64,000 bases of DNA. It comes from Setaria digitata (Eukaryota > Nematoda > Chromadorea > Rhabditida > Setariidae). Made by a program: the position numbers and the translations under genes. Each line of letters starts with the position of its first letter. Within the stretch, counting starts at the first letter, position 1. The notes under the pieces are model-generated. The model saw only the letters and a program-made list of their open reading frames with translations, ran no database searches and had not been told where the DNA came from. Location of the stretch: NCBI GenBank assembly GCA_003640385.1, contig RCAB01000002.1:558001-622000 (forward strand), in the 5' to 3' direction. Shown here piece by piece: positions 1 through 13,100 of the stretch.

Positions 1-768
1 TCTGCCATAAAAAATTTAATTTTACTTAGTAAAAAAAAGAAGAAACACTGAACTGACAAAACCAGCAGAGCCGATAAGCTACCAGTGAGAAAGGAAACTA
101 TTCGAGAAACACTGAACCAAGAGAGAAGAAAAAAACCATCGATTGCTGGTTGTTGTACTGATACTGGGTAACATCACCGAACACCTTTCACCATTTCATT
201 CAAAAGTTTAGAGTTATCAAAGAGTCTTCTCATTTCTTCACTTTTTTCATTCTCGCAGTACCATTCCGTGGAAGACAACTATTCCACACTTATCGCCCTC
301 CAAGCCCTCTTAGACTTCTAAAAATCAATTCTTGTCCTCATTATGTTTCAGCTACACCTTCACTTCATAAAATCGACGTCGAAGTGCTTTTTGGTATAGA
401 TATAACTACTTCTAATTCCTAGCTTAAAAATATTTTGAAAGGTGAACTATAATGGAACCATTCAAAATCATTTCCCTGCATTTCTTTCCTAAAAACGCTT
501 CTAAGTGGAATTTCTACTTTCTTGACGAATCTCATAACACTTCTCTGTTTTCAAATCATTCCCTTCTTTTGAAAGAACTGGAAGAACTTCTAGATAGTAA
601 TTATCTATGAAATAATGGAGCTATGTTCAGATATTGCTGCCTCTAATTTAAAATTCCCTCCCTGTTGAGAAACTTTTCTACAACCACTTGGCATTATTGA
701 TCACTTACACCTGATCTTCCTATTCTTCTACGCAAACTGGATCTCCCTGATTCATAGCACTGGAGAAA

Positions 769-800
769 GCAATAATCCTGAAACTATTCAGGATTATTGC
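769..800. repeat. Perfect 14-bp inverted repeat (hairpin)
   Basis: Bases 769-782 (GCAATAATCCTGAA) and 787-800 are exact reverse complements separated by a 4-base loop (ACTA). It is not followed by a T run in the way a terminator would be. It lies upstream of the GC-rich patch and outside any coding exon. Its function is unknown. Confidence 0.85.
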
Positions 801-976
801 CCGTGAAGTGTTCCAGGGTCCACTGCGCTAAACAACTTCCATACGAGTTATTAAAACATCTTCTGCTCCATTTACTGCAAAAGCGACAGATGCTGATTAG
901 TGCCAACTTCTTAAGTGATTCCTACAAAACTTAACAGTTGGTTCGTTTTCTCTATTACCTTTTATCAAGAGGTATC

Positions 977-1000
977 CCTGACCTGACCTGACCTGACCTG
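977..1000. repeat. Short tandem repeat, unit CCTGA
   Basis: Four complete CCTGA units followed by CCTG, directly at the left edge of the GC-rich patch. A simple microsatellite. Confidence 0.9.
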
Positions 1001-1009
1001 TCAGTGTTC

Positions 1010-1160
1010 AGGAAGTTGAAGTTAGGGAGGAGAGGCCAGTCAGCTGGTGGGTCGGTAGGAGGACGTCTGCGGGAGGAGAGAGGACAGTGAGTGGACCTCA
1101 GACTCTGGCTGACCTTCCCCTCCACCCTGTCTAGACACTCACTCGATTCGAGTCTCCAGC
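1010..1160 (+). promoter_or_regulatory. GC-rich patch with splice donor, possible promoter or untranslated first exon
   Basis: About 150 bases are clearly richer in G and C than the AT-rich surroundings, with purine-rich GGGAGGAGAG-type runs followed by pyrimidine-rich runs. A strong plus-strand splice donor (GGACA followed by GTGAGT) sits at 1087. The nearest plus-strand coding exon (16503 onward) begins right after a TTCCAG acceptor, so it needs either an upstream untranslated exon or a spliced leader. The link across 15 kb is inference. Confidence 0.3.
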
Positions 1161-4100
1161 AGGAATCATTGATTTCAGCCCCTTCCCTTCGTCTGTTGTG
1201 TCAACTTTCTTTGGAACTCTGCCAATATTCGTTCCCTTGTCAAACTTTAATTAAATTATTCTTTAATTAGCGTGACCACACCTTTCGCATATGTTTCATT
1301 TGCTCTGAAAGTATGTCAGCAGTTCGAGGTTAGAAAGGTCGTGCAGCCTCTCTCTGCTGAGCAATTGAAAGGTCACACTTTTCCTTCCTTCACAATCTCC
1401 GAAATGTAATTTTGTTCGAATTGAAGTGATTGGAAAAGAATCATTTAGCAGATGAAAATTAAAAGTGAAGCGGAATGTATTTCTTGAGCTCCAATGGCGG
1501 TGTGTGCACATCGTATATGTGGGATCTATAGGTTATCAGTCATTCCGAATAATCACCAGCCTGCCGTGATTCAAATTCAGACTCAGACTCGGCTTCAGAT
1601 TCAGGATGACAAAATTCACTGGGAATTTATTTCCATCGCTTCTACATTATTACATTTGCACTGAGTTTGCTAGTGTTGTTTTCTTGAGTGTTTTAGCATT
1701 TTCTCTTCTCTCTTGACCATGCTGCATATCTTCAGTGTCATTCTCGTGCCATGCGATTGCAGTTGAATGCAATCTGCAGGTGTGCGTCGTCATCAGCATC
1801 TGAAATTAGGGTGTACTGAATGACCCTGATATTATGGATCGATCGGTGAGTCTGCACTGAAAACAGTGAATCAGTTTTGCAGCACCACTGTATAACACCT
1901 ATTTCCACCGATTGATTAGTGCTGCTGTGAAAAGGCTCACTGTTTCAGATGATTTTAGAAGTGCAGTGGCTGAGATTCTGATGTCACGGACAGCTGCACT
2001 CTATCACTCGAATGGGTGATTTGTCGATCACTTGTTATCAAATTAAATGTACCGATTTCCCTTCGACACAGATTTATTTGTTTGTTTGTCCCATCATTTT
2101 TGAAGACAAAATAGTGCACTTTAATTTGTTTGCCCTCCAAGTTCTAAAATTCAAATTTCAGAATGACGTTGCTCTCGTCAGTTCATTCCTTTATAAAAAT
2201 TCAACTTCGTCATGTTACATCCAATTAATTCATTTTATTTCGTTTTGATCTCAACATCATTGAAACGGAGAGGCGAATATTTTCCTCCTAATGTCAATAA
2301 TTAAGACGCTCATCAATAGCTTTAGTCATACAAGTTCTGAGAATGGCAGTAATCTTGACGATTGGATAGATATATAATCCTTGGTTAGAACGGTTCTACA
2401 AATGTTTTTACCTTTCAATTAAATAGTCAGGTGTTTCTTTTCTATCATATTTAATCTTTCAGGAGTTAAAGAGTACTTCCCGATCTTTGAGTCTGAAATA
2501 TTGCAAAATTTTTGGATAAAGTTTTTTTTTTTAAAAAAAAGGGCTCTCATTCTAAAAGTTTTTGTTGTCCTTTTCCTTAAATGTACGTTTTACCTAAAAA
2601 TTCCCACTATGCATGTATGATTTGGGAGATGGATTAAAGGATCCTCCGGGAGAAATATTACATTAGCTTATTTCGAAATCTTTGTAAATTATGTTTTTTA
2701 TAAAGAATCATACTTTCAATCTCTAAATTTGCTTTTGACGAATTTTTATCGGACGGTGATGAATCACATTTCTGGGTTTGTTTCAATGGGAACTTTGTTG
2801 TTTTCAATTGATTTTTGGATTTGTTGTTCTTTGATTTATTTTAGAATTTTCCTTAAATTCTTCAAATTCTAAAATAATCAAAAGTAGCAAAGCTTCCTTC
2901 CTTTACAGTGAATTCAGAATTGGTCACATTTATTGCACAAATTTCGCCAAAATTGAAATTGGAAGAACTTGATCATTGCACCCTTTTTTCATACAAACCT
3001 TCCGTTTGTCATCCCCAAAAAGATCCTACTGACGTTACTCGCAGTTACTTGAGCAGCAAGTACATGAACAGGAAATTTGAAAAGACGCAATGGGAGGCTC
3101 TGTCGTTACATATTACATCAGATGAAGGATACCAGCTATCACTGAGAATTTACTGATTTGGAGTTTGCTTTGATTTCTTAATTCTAATATCTTGTCATAA
3201 CTTACTGACACTGTCCCAACGGTATTAGCATGTGAGGAATGTTTCCGGCAGGTTAAGTAGCTATCCATCCATTTTAATTGTCGCATTAGTTGAATAGACT
3301 GTCCTTAGCAAGCCAAGAAACAAAGTCAGTGAAGGGTGATGATTCTTTTTTTGAAATTGCTAATAGTTTTGTTCTGTACTAGGATCAAACAGCTGACTTT
3401 CCTTTTGTTTCACATAGACAAAAAGTTTAATTCCATTGGCTTTTGTTCGACTCAATAAGCTTTCCTCTTTATAGGGAAAACAAGAACTCGTCAGTTTTAC
3501 GTTGTACGTACCTCAATGTTACGAGGCTACTTTAACTTTTGATAAAAACTGTCTCAATTATTTGTTATCGTTACTTAGACTCAGTTGTGAAATAATCCAA
3601 ACCAACTGATTCATAAATCTCTTGAGTATTGAAATATTTACCCGTAACGCACTATCCAGATGTTCGTTTTGAAGGAAATTTAAAATTTTAATTATTTCTA
3701 TTATTCCTTAATAGTAGATATTTTTCAGCATTCTCTTTAAAATTAGGAAGGATATTGGTTTTATAGGGAATATGGTGAGTCCAAAAATTGAGGTAACATA
3801 ATAAGAAATTCGTCAAAAATTGTGGCAAGTTTTTCGCAAATGAATTGCAGTAAAAGCAGTTTGTCATGATCGTTATAAATCCAAAACGGAATTGCAATTA
3901 ATCGAGTAAGTTATTATTCTAGTTTAAAGTGATCTAGTTTTTCATTCATATTGATAATTATATTAAATTATTAATGACACTTTGACAGTTTAACCAAGCC
4001 GTTCCAGCTAATGGCAGTTCTATAGTTCTTCAATTTTTTGCACCTTTATCACCGAATATTTCATTTCATTACTTGGCAATCGCTGGAATTGAACTTCAGA

Positions 4101-7100
4101 TGCTATAAAGTTGGCGAGAGAAAAAATTCACTTTTTTCTTCTTTATTTCTCTCGACAGGGCTATTTATCACATGCCTGCTGGCGCTTTTCCAATTTTTTC
4201 TTCATAAAGACAAATCTTCGAAATTTAACGCTTTCTCACAGGTGCGGAAATAGTGAACTGTGATGCACCGTTCTCTTTTAACTTACTTTTTAAAGCTTAA
4301 TGAAATTTGCTGCCTGAGATTTAGGGATTGTTGTCCTCATGTATTTTCTTCACGAGTCCTTTTTTTCGCTCGAATTGCAAGAGTAGGTGGCGACTGCAGA
4401 TAGCTGCACTGTCTGCTGCAATAATGTTTTGTTCTTTTGGGAGAACTTGAAACTTAATTAGGTTTATTAAGTTTTAATAAAGCTTTTGAAAAATTCAGAA
4501 TCTTTCAAGCTTCAGAGGATTGAGGGATTGAGCTTGAGTGGATAAAGGACACTGTTGGATGGAATAATGAACTTATTCCATTTAAAGAAATAGATTTTAT
4601 TGTGGAATGCATATAACTTTATGAAAATGAAATTGCTGGATTTCTATGCTGACATCACCATTTGAAGGGAAATTTAAAATGACAGTTCATTGTTTGTCTT
4701 CTCCTTCTGCTGAAAGAATTTTTGTTGTTGGTGAGGGCCAGACAGAATCGTTCCTTTTTGTGATTTTTACGGAATATTTCTCAGCTTTTAAATGACTAGT
4801 TATGATCTATACGAGGATTATTTGCAAAAAAATCAGATAAATTTCATTTAAATGAAAAATGTTTAATAAAGGAAAATTTCTGGATTATGGTATTTTTTCC
4901 ACTTCTTGTACCGAAACTTCAATTTCCAGCGTCTTAAAAAGTAAATCTGCCCAGGACTGCTTTATTCTTCCCATTTTGAAATTATATTTCTTTTAGCGTT
5001 TCATTGTGCAGTACAAGCATAATTTTGTAGTTATTAGTTAAAAAATATTCACTCATTTACAAGGTTTCAATTATGTCGATGTTCCTCAAAAAAAAAAAAA
5101 AAAACATTATTCTTAAATAGGTTCTAAAGTGGAAAGGCTGCTGCTCAAATAAATGAATCTTCTATGCTTTTCGAGCAACCATTTCAGAACATATTTAACC
5201 ATACTGTTATTGTTATGCTAAAGTATCTAGTTTTCAATACACTTTATTCTGACAAGTGATAGGTAATAAATTGGACACTTTGTCACTTCATTTGACTTGT
5301 AGGACTAACTAAAAGTTCACAGCGTTCTCGGGAATAATGTATTTGATGGAGTTAAAATAACTCTTAGATCTAACTTGAGTCAGCATCCAAAGACCTTTGT
5401 GAAAAAGTTTTTGGAGATTCTTTGAATTTTATCGTGTGAAATATCACAAAGAACGATTACCAAAACAAAACTTTCTGTATGTCATACTGAGAATATCAAA
5501 GTACTAATGAATTAGGGGAGCTAATATACCAAAATATATAACGGACATATGTGTGTCCTCTTTACTGATGCTTTAATTCAGTCGTGATAAAAGAAAGTAA
5601 TTCGTTGATGAGGAACAGACATTAGTTTTATTAATCGAATCACTGGTAAATAGGGGATTTCAATATTCATTCTGTTGCACAAGTTCATTTTACAAATAAA
5701 AAGAATGGATTCATGAAGTGAAGGAAAAAAGTTTGATAAGAAGAAAAAAGGGTAAACGACTGTTGCTAATTAGTAACAGATAATCAATATTAGACAATAA
5801 TAAGGGGACATAAGTGAGGGGTGCGACTAACTTCTAGCTTCTGGCTAGACTAATCAAGTTGCTAGAATAAAAGTTCCTTAATGCGTTCATCATCTTTATC
5901 ATTGCACTTCAAGTAGGAAGTAATTTTAATCTGCTTGCAGAGCATTTTCAAGGAAGATTGCTGGGCAAGAAAGACGATGTATTGAATCAGAGCAAGTGAG
6001 TACCTGTTCTTTTGTGGATATAATTTATTTGAAACGAAACTTCATACTTGACCCCCCACAAGGTGGAATTTTGCCAGTGGAGATCGGTGCTGGACGATTT
6101 TGTTCCTGGACAGACATTTCGTGTTTGATTGATTGCTTCTGGCTGAAACTGAGATGAACTCCAGATCCTTCTCGCCGAATTTAGAGCCACAGCTGAAGAC
6201 ACAAGTTGTTGAACTTCCCTCTCCTCTCTTTCTTTCCCACTTTTCCGTTGCTTTATTGGACTTTCTAGATAGACTAGGACCTTTTTTTCCAGTAATTTTC
6301 CCTTCCTAATCGCTGCACAATTACCCTATTAATTACTTTGGAACTAATTTAACATTACACGCTATAGTCCACGAAAGAATTCTTATGTATTTCATGATAA
6401 AAATTAGAAAATTGATTATCACTCAGCAAGCTTTACGAAGTATGTCATTTTCAAACTTCGAACTACTAAAGAAAAAAGACAGTATGCGCTCTTTCTTTTT
6501 TGTCAATGTTTATTAAAAATTCAAATGGTTAAAATATGTGGCAGCAATTGTCTTTGCAAATTTAATGATTAACTCCAATCAGTGTTAAACTCAAATTTAA
6601 AAATAGATGAAGCAAAGTGTCTTTCCTCAGATTTAGGCTTTTATAGGTTTTCAAAGAGTTTATTCTCATTCTTCCTTTCCCTCTTTCCTTATATATTTCT
6701 TTTTTCATTTCTGCCACCAAGATTTGATTTGTTTGAACTTAGATGTAATTATAAGAACGGAAATTAGATGATGGAAAGTGATTAAATAGTGACATTGACA
6801 TTATTAACATCAATTTACATTTTTCTCTTATTTCAAAATTTCTATCTTTTGTTTTTAAAAATATCTGGGAGAGAGGAGTTTCTCAAGAACATATTGTAAA
6901 TAGTTACAAACCTTTAATTATTTCGTATGATTCATGCAAACTCTTCCGTTTTTTCTACTCTTATTGTGAGTCGAATTTTCGGCAATGAAAACGAATTTGA
7001 AATCTCTTTAACGATTTATAAGATATCTTCCAGCAGAAGAACACCACGGAGAAATGGAGTTTTGTGTTAAGAAGGCAGGAAGGTGAATTAAAAAGTAAAT

Positions 7101-10100
7101 TTTAAAAAGGTAACTGGAAGCTATATAAAATCAAGAACCGGTTAGTGACAGCTAAGCACATTTTAATATAAAATTCGATAGCTGCTTTTGTGAGATTCTA
7201 GAAGCGAATGAATTTTTATAATCCAGTAGACTGGCACTGCTTCTGCATTTCCTCGTCTTTCTTTTCAGTTAATCCTCTCATGTTTTCATTTCTAGTTGAA
7301 TAATCTCGGTCTGTGCTTGTTTTGGAGAAAATACAAATATATGAAGATTATAAAATTAGGACAGGAATATCGAACAGCTCGAAGGTGTGTGCCTTGTAAA
7401 TCAGAAGTTGGAAGAGCTTGGGAAAGAGAAAAATTAATGGAGATTTTGTCATATTTGTTTTAGAATGAATAATATCCTGCTCTTTTCGATTGAAACTTTC
7501 AAAGTTTATTTTGATCCTAATATCTGTCGGCTTTTCAACAGTTTTTTCCAGTGAATCCTTAGTTTAGTTATCATTTAGTTGGGTTGGTATAGCAATTTTT
7601 CTTGTCACTGACATCTCGACTGTTGTTTTAGCCGAGTATGTTATCTTTTATACATGATGAATTAAACTTGAAAGGAACCTTTTAATAATGACTGATATTA
7701 AATTATTTAGTAGCACTATTCTTATCATCTGAGAGTTGTTGAATTTACTGCATTTGATGGCAAGAAGTAATATGGAAGATGGTGAAAGATCGGATAAGTT
7801 CTTTAGATCCTTCCAAAAAAGGGATAGATCTTTTTGTTGTGTACAGCAGGTGATTGAAATGTTCTCAAATTTTAATAAATATGAACTGTATGCTTGATAA
7901 TAATCATCAGGCATTACAATTATCATCACTTTTAATTACTATTCATCTTTTCTTATTTTATCATTTGGTTTGCTTGAAACTGATAAAAAGATTCTTCCAT
8001 CTATATTAGTTCTTGGATGGCGAGAAATGAAGTATAGAACGATTAACCTTTCCCAGTTATGAATACTCTTTCATCATTTCAAAATACTGTTCTTCATTTA
8101 GCACTGGTTTTTACAGGAAATTTGGCTCAAAAGGGGTCATGATGGGTGTAACTAATTCTAGCAAGAAGATCGAACATTAAGCTGGCCAGCAAAACTTTCA
8201 GCATTGGCTTCATCATCCACTGAGTTGAAAGAAGTGTAATAGCTTGAAATGTTGGAAGGTTAATAATGTGTGTGGGTATTTTAAAAAAAGGAAGAGATGG
8301 AATGATTTGTTTAGAGAGAAACTGATAATGAAGGAAAACAAAGAGATTGAACAGGAAGGAGAAAAGTAGTGGCTATCAAGTTTTTTATCATCCATTGAGT
8401 TGAATTTCGGATTACGGTAAATTACATAAGCGTTAGCGCCATTTTTGTTTTTAGAGTGAAATTGAAAAGGATATTGCAATGTCCGGCTGGATTGATAGAG
8501 TGGATTAAAATTAATGACTTGTGACTTATTTGGAAATTGAAATTGGGAAGAAATCCGAAGAGAGGGGTGGTGACAGTTCCGACACACGCACACCTTAATG
8601 ATATCTCGACATTCCAACTTGTAATGATTTCTTAAAAAGCGAAATTTGGGCAAGTTGATATTATAGGACAGAGGAGAAGAGGTGAGGGATCTTAATGAGA
8701 GGACGACGGTCAAGGGACGGACGGATATTCCACAGAGTATCTTTTTGTTGATTCATTGAAAGAAGGAAATAATCAAACGGTCTCATGGGTCGTGGAGCTT
8801 CACCAAGTAGGAATCAGAAAAGGCGAGGGAAGGGTGGCAAATTATCCTTCCGGGAATCCTGCGCATATCCGTCCAGTTTCATCCGAATAATGCACTCTGT
8901 TCAAGGAAGTTCAAGGAAATATTCTCATCTCTACCTCTCACACCTCTACCAATAACGAATTGCTAAGCGAATTGGTATTTCTTGACTACGCTGCAGGTGC
9001 TATTTGTTGTTCACAAAGTAGCTTGTCCACTCGGCTTTCTTTTAAACTTCCCCATTTTCATATCTGACACTGCATAAAAGGAGATCGAGGATTACAATCT
9101 CTGAACTGTACGTGATAGCATTACGTCATGCAAGACTATGTACCGAAGATAATTCTGTCGGTCATTATACTTTGGTCATCAAATTTAAGTTGCTTTAGTT
9201 CATAATTGAGATCTCGGATTTTAAGCGATTGAGCCAAGTGCTTCTTCCTTTTTGTTCGTTCTTATCACTAGTCGAGATTTAATCACTGTCTTCTCTTGAT
9301 GTTGCGAAATTGCTTGGCAGATCAATGGGCAATTAGTCCAAGACATAATTGATAGAGAAAGTTAGTGCAACATTCTTCGATGCATATATTATTTGTTGAT
9401 TGCTCATGTCTATTTCTTGTCACAGTAACAGAGATAGTCTCTTGCTCAGATGATAAGGATAAGCTGCAAGAAAACTTTTCATTCCTCCTCATCTCCCTCT
9501 GTCTCTCTGTAACGATTTAATAAAAACTACCTTGAGAAACATTTCGAAATTTGATCTTTGTTCTAATGGACGATCGGCAGTTGCACCCTTCGTACGCTTC
9601 CCTTTGAGTACATTCTCGAATTACTTTGTTCATCGAATCGTTCCAAATCCCTCGCACAGTAGTCACAACTTCATTCTGCACATTTCATACCAGTGTCTTT
9701 AATGCAAATTCTGTTGGCAGTAGTAGGGGAGCACTCGAGAACGTGAAGTCTGTTCGAGAGTATTAGGCCATTGTAATTTAGTCATCGCTTCCTTTTATTG
9801 ATATTTCGTTTTGTATCATTTTGGGAAGTATATGTGTGTGTCTTTGTGTCTGTGCGCGCTGCTCAATTTCGCCATTTTTTCTGAAATCGATTATATGACA
9901 CACTCAGCCGATTATTTTTTGACTCCAAGTGGATGGTAATTTTGCAATTTAAATGGATCGGTTTGCCGCAGGCTATTTATTAGGTGTTACAGCTTCTTCC
10001 CGTCATCCAACTCCGTGGAAAGTGTTGCGTGGAAGGCAACTTCCGAACTTGCCTTTCTGTTCGCTGTCTAGTTCCAGCCTTTTTGCAAATTAACTGGCTG

Positions 10101-13100
10101 GATTGGCAGTTATCGAGACTATGAATGACAGTAATTCCCGAGGAGTTGCTAATCAATGGTTATTCAAGGTGACTGACATACGTTCACAGCCACTGCTATT
10201 ACATTTGCTTTGTATCATTCGTCAGTCAGTTACGAAATATTCCACTTGTTCGATCTCCCACCAATCGATATTCGTTAGAAAGGAAATTAACATTATAAGA
10301 ATTGCGAAATCTGACTGCTTTTGTTGCTGGTGCCGCTGCTGATATGATATGATATGTTGTCTCTGAGGCTTTGCCATATTTTATCATTTCACAGACAACA
10401 GCTGTTGTCTGCATCTTTACCAGGTTAATTATTCATTAGTTCAAATGAATCCGCAATTGTTGTGACACGAATAGTATAGCATTTGTTCTTCCCCTTACTA
10501 TTACCACATTTTTTCCCTCTTACTTTCTTCATATGTTATGTTATTCATAAATATTTTTCACTGTATTTATTGAGTTTTTGTCAAATGCTTGATGGAATTT
10601 CTAAAGTCCATTTCGTACTTATCGCCATGATGATACGAATATATGTGTGACTCCCTGTTAAGATTGTTGTAATTCACTGATTGCTTGTCATGAAGGCTCT
10701 TTTTACATTTTAAATGCTTTTTTTCTCCCTTAATCCAGAATTGACTGTTTTGCCTGATATATTCCCAACTGCCAAAAGTTCCAGTCTTGTATCGAGAATT
10801 AAACAATCTGTATGGACGTAAACGGCAATGTTTTGGTAAGTGGCAAGAAATCTCCCGTCATATTACATCATTGTTATTGTACTTTTCTTTTTTGAAAATT
10901 GATAGTTCTAGAAGAGGTTGTGACGAATTTTCTAAATTGCGAGTTTCCTCTTTTTATTTTGTTATACTCGAAAGCTTCGCACTAAGAAAAAGTGGTCTTT
11001 GTTATTTGATGAATATTTTTTGGTGCCATTGAGGTGTTACAAGTAGCAAAATTTTTTCTTATCATTCATTTCATGGTAAAAAGATTGGACAGCTTGACTT
11101 TCATCATAAATTAATTTTTAATTCTTTATTATGTTATGGAGAAATCAGTTTAAATAAATAGGAAAAGTCGCTTAACTTATTAGTACATTTCTTGACACAG
11201 TCACTGAACTCGGATGTGTTCGATTTCCATTGCTGACTAGTTTTATGTCAAACTGAAGGCATTTTTTTAATGTATTTTTCTACTACCTTCAGTACTGAAA
11301 CATTCGATTCATTTCGGATTGGATCATAAATTGAATTCTTAGAGTAAGTGCTATTTACAGCTTCGTCACAGAAAATATCCGTAACTTAGCTCTGGTTTTA
11401 TCTTCTCCTTCCTTGAGAAGTATGCATTATCACTGATGTCTTAATTGTTCAGAAAGGTAAGAATGATGAATGCTCCATGCGCATCTAAATACACAACAGC
11501 TACTTTGCAGGAGTAAGAGGAGATTCCTGAAAATATAAACTAGTTTTCATCACACTAGTACCAGGGCTTTTGGAAAACGTATATGGCTAGGATTTCCCTG
11601 TTCCAAGTGAATCCTTCATCTTTACTTCTAATTAGATGTTCTCTTCGAATATCTATTTTGACTTGCCAATGCAAGTTTCTTTCTTCCCCATTAACTTTAT
11701 CACTGAAATGTCTCAGTGGCTTAATAAAGCAGTAAAATATATCAATACATCACCTTTGCGCTGTGCGGCATGAGACTGTAATGGGATGAAAGCAGTATCA
11801 TACAGCTTGACCTTTATCCATCCATGTCCGATAATTCAGCATATGCGGTTGACATTGTGAGTGACTACACTTATTTGTTGTCAAGTAACAGTCACACCGT
11901 ATCGCTGAACGTATGAGTTTGATCACTATGTTTATCGTACACCTACACCTGTTCAATGCTTGTTAACAGGTAAAGAGATCTCTGTTCCCTTCCGTTAAGC
12001 ATTTCGTTATGCACCACTTTTTTGATTTTATTGTCCTATTCAAGTAATCATCGCAATGAGTCTGAATGACTTTTCGTATGTCAAGACACCTAGGTGAATC
12101 TGATACATCAGATCACTGTCAGTTCTGTCAAACAGTACCAACAATTGAACTGCGACATAGTTGAGATAGATGATTAGACTGCTCCAGTTCGTGAAATTAA
12201 TTAAAGTTTGGTTTTTTTTTTAAGGCAAATCTCGCTTTAGTATATGTATAATGTCTAAAGAATCTATTGACATTCATCAGATTTAGTTTTCTTTTTCACC
12301 ATTTGGATCACCATTTCGCAATCCTTTATTATTTAAAAGACAAAATTCGGATACAGTCACATAACTCGTTTGTCAACTTAGCGAAATTTTATTATATCGA
12401 ATCTTGAGAAGTGATAGTAAACTGGTTGACTGTCTTTAGCCATGCTCTGTCGTACTATAACTGATGCTGAGAAAAGAGAATAAAGTGGACTTGTAATGGT
12501 GATGGAGGTGAAAGCTCCCGTAAATTTGCTTGCTTTTTTCATCACCAAAAAAAGCAAAAGATGGAAACTTGTTTAATTATTTCTCTGTCTTTTATAATTA
12601 GAAAGAATTCATATACATACATATTCCTTCATATCATTCATTTCCCAATCATTCAGTTAAACAAATTAACATTAACACTATCCTTATGCATGAAACGAGT
12701 TGTGGGATAAATTTTTCCCGAATATGCCAGTAGCTACAGCACTAGCAGTGACAATCCGTTTTCTCTTTTCATTTCCTCCTCTTTTTTCTTTTATCCTTAC
12801 AAGCTATTTTTATGACTTATAAGCCATTAGAAAAACGAATTACTTCTTTCTGATTTCTCCACTTCAAGTTTTTAGTTTTGGTCTGAGAAGTAGCAAGATA
12901 TGAGGGAGTACCAGTAAGGAGAAGAAGCGTATTTGCAAAAATTTGAAGCAGTAAATAAATGAAGTAGCTGGATATGATCCATTTTTTAGGTAATAGTTCA
13001 GAAGTAGAAAAAGGTTTCTCAAGTAAAAACTGTACGATGAATTTCTGTTCATAGTTCTGCAGATGTAATGTTGCTAGTTTATGGAGCAACATGTCAATAA

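Noticed and set aside
977..1000. CCTGA repeats as a CRISPR-like array
   Set aside because: Five-base units without spacers in a eukaryotic genome: a microsatellite.
8213..8713. 166-codon minus-strand open frame
   Set aside because: The longest frame of the left region, but it is serine/phenylalanine-rich without domain, repeat or partner exon, as expected for translated pyrimidine-rich AT-rich DNA.
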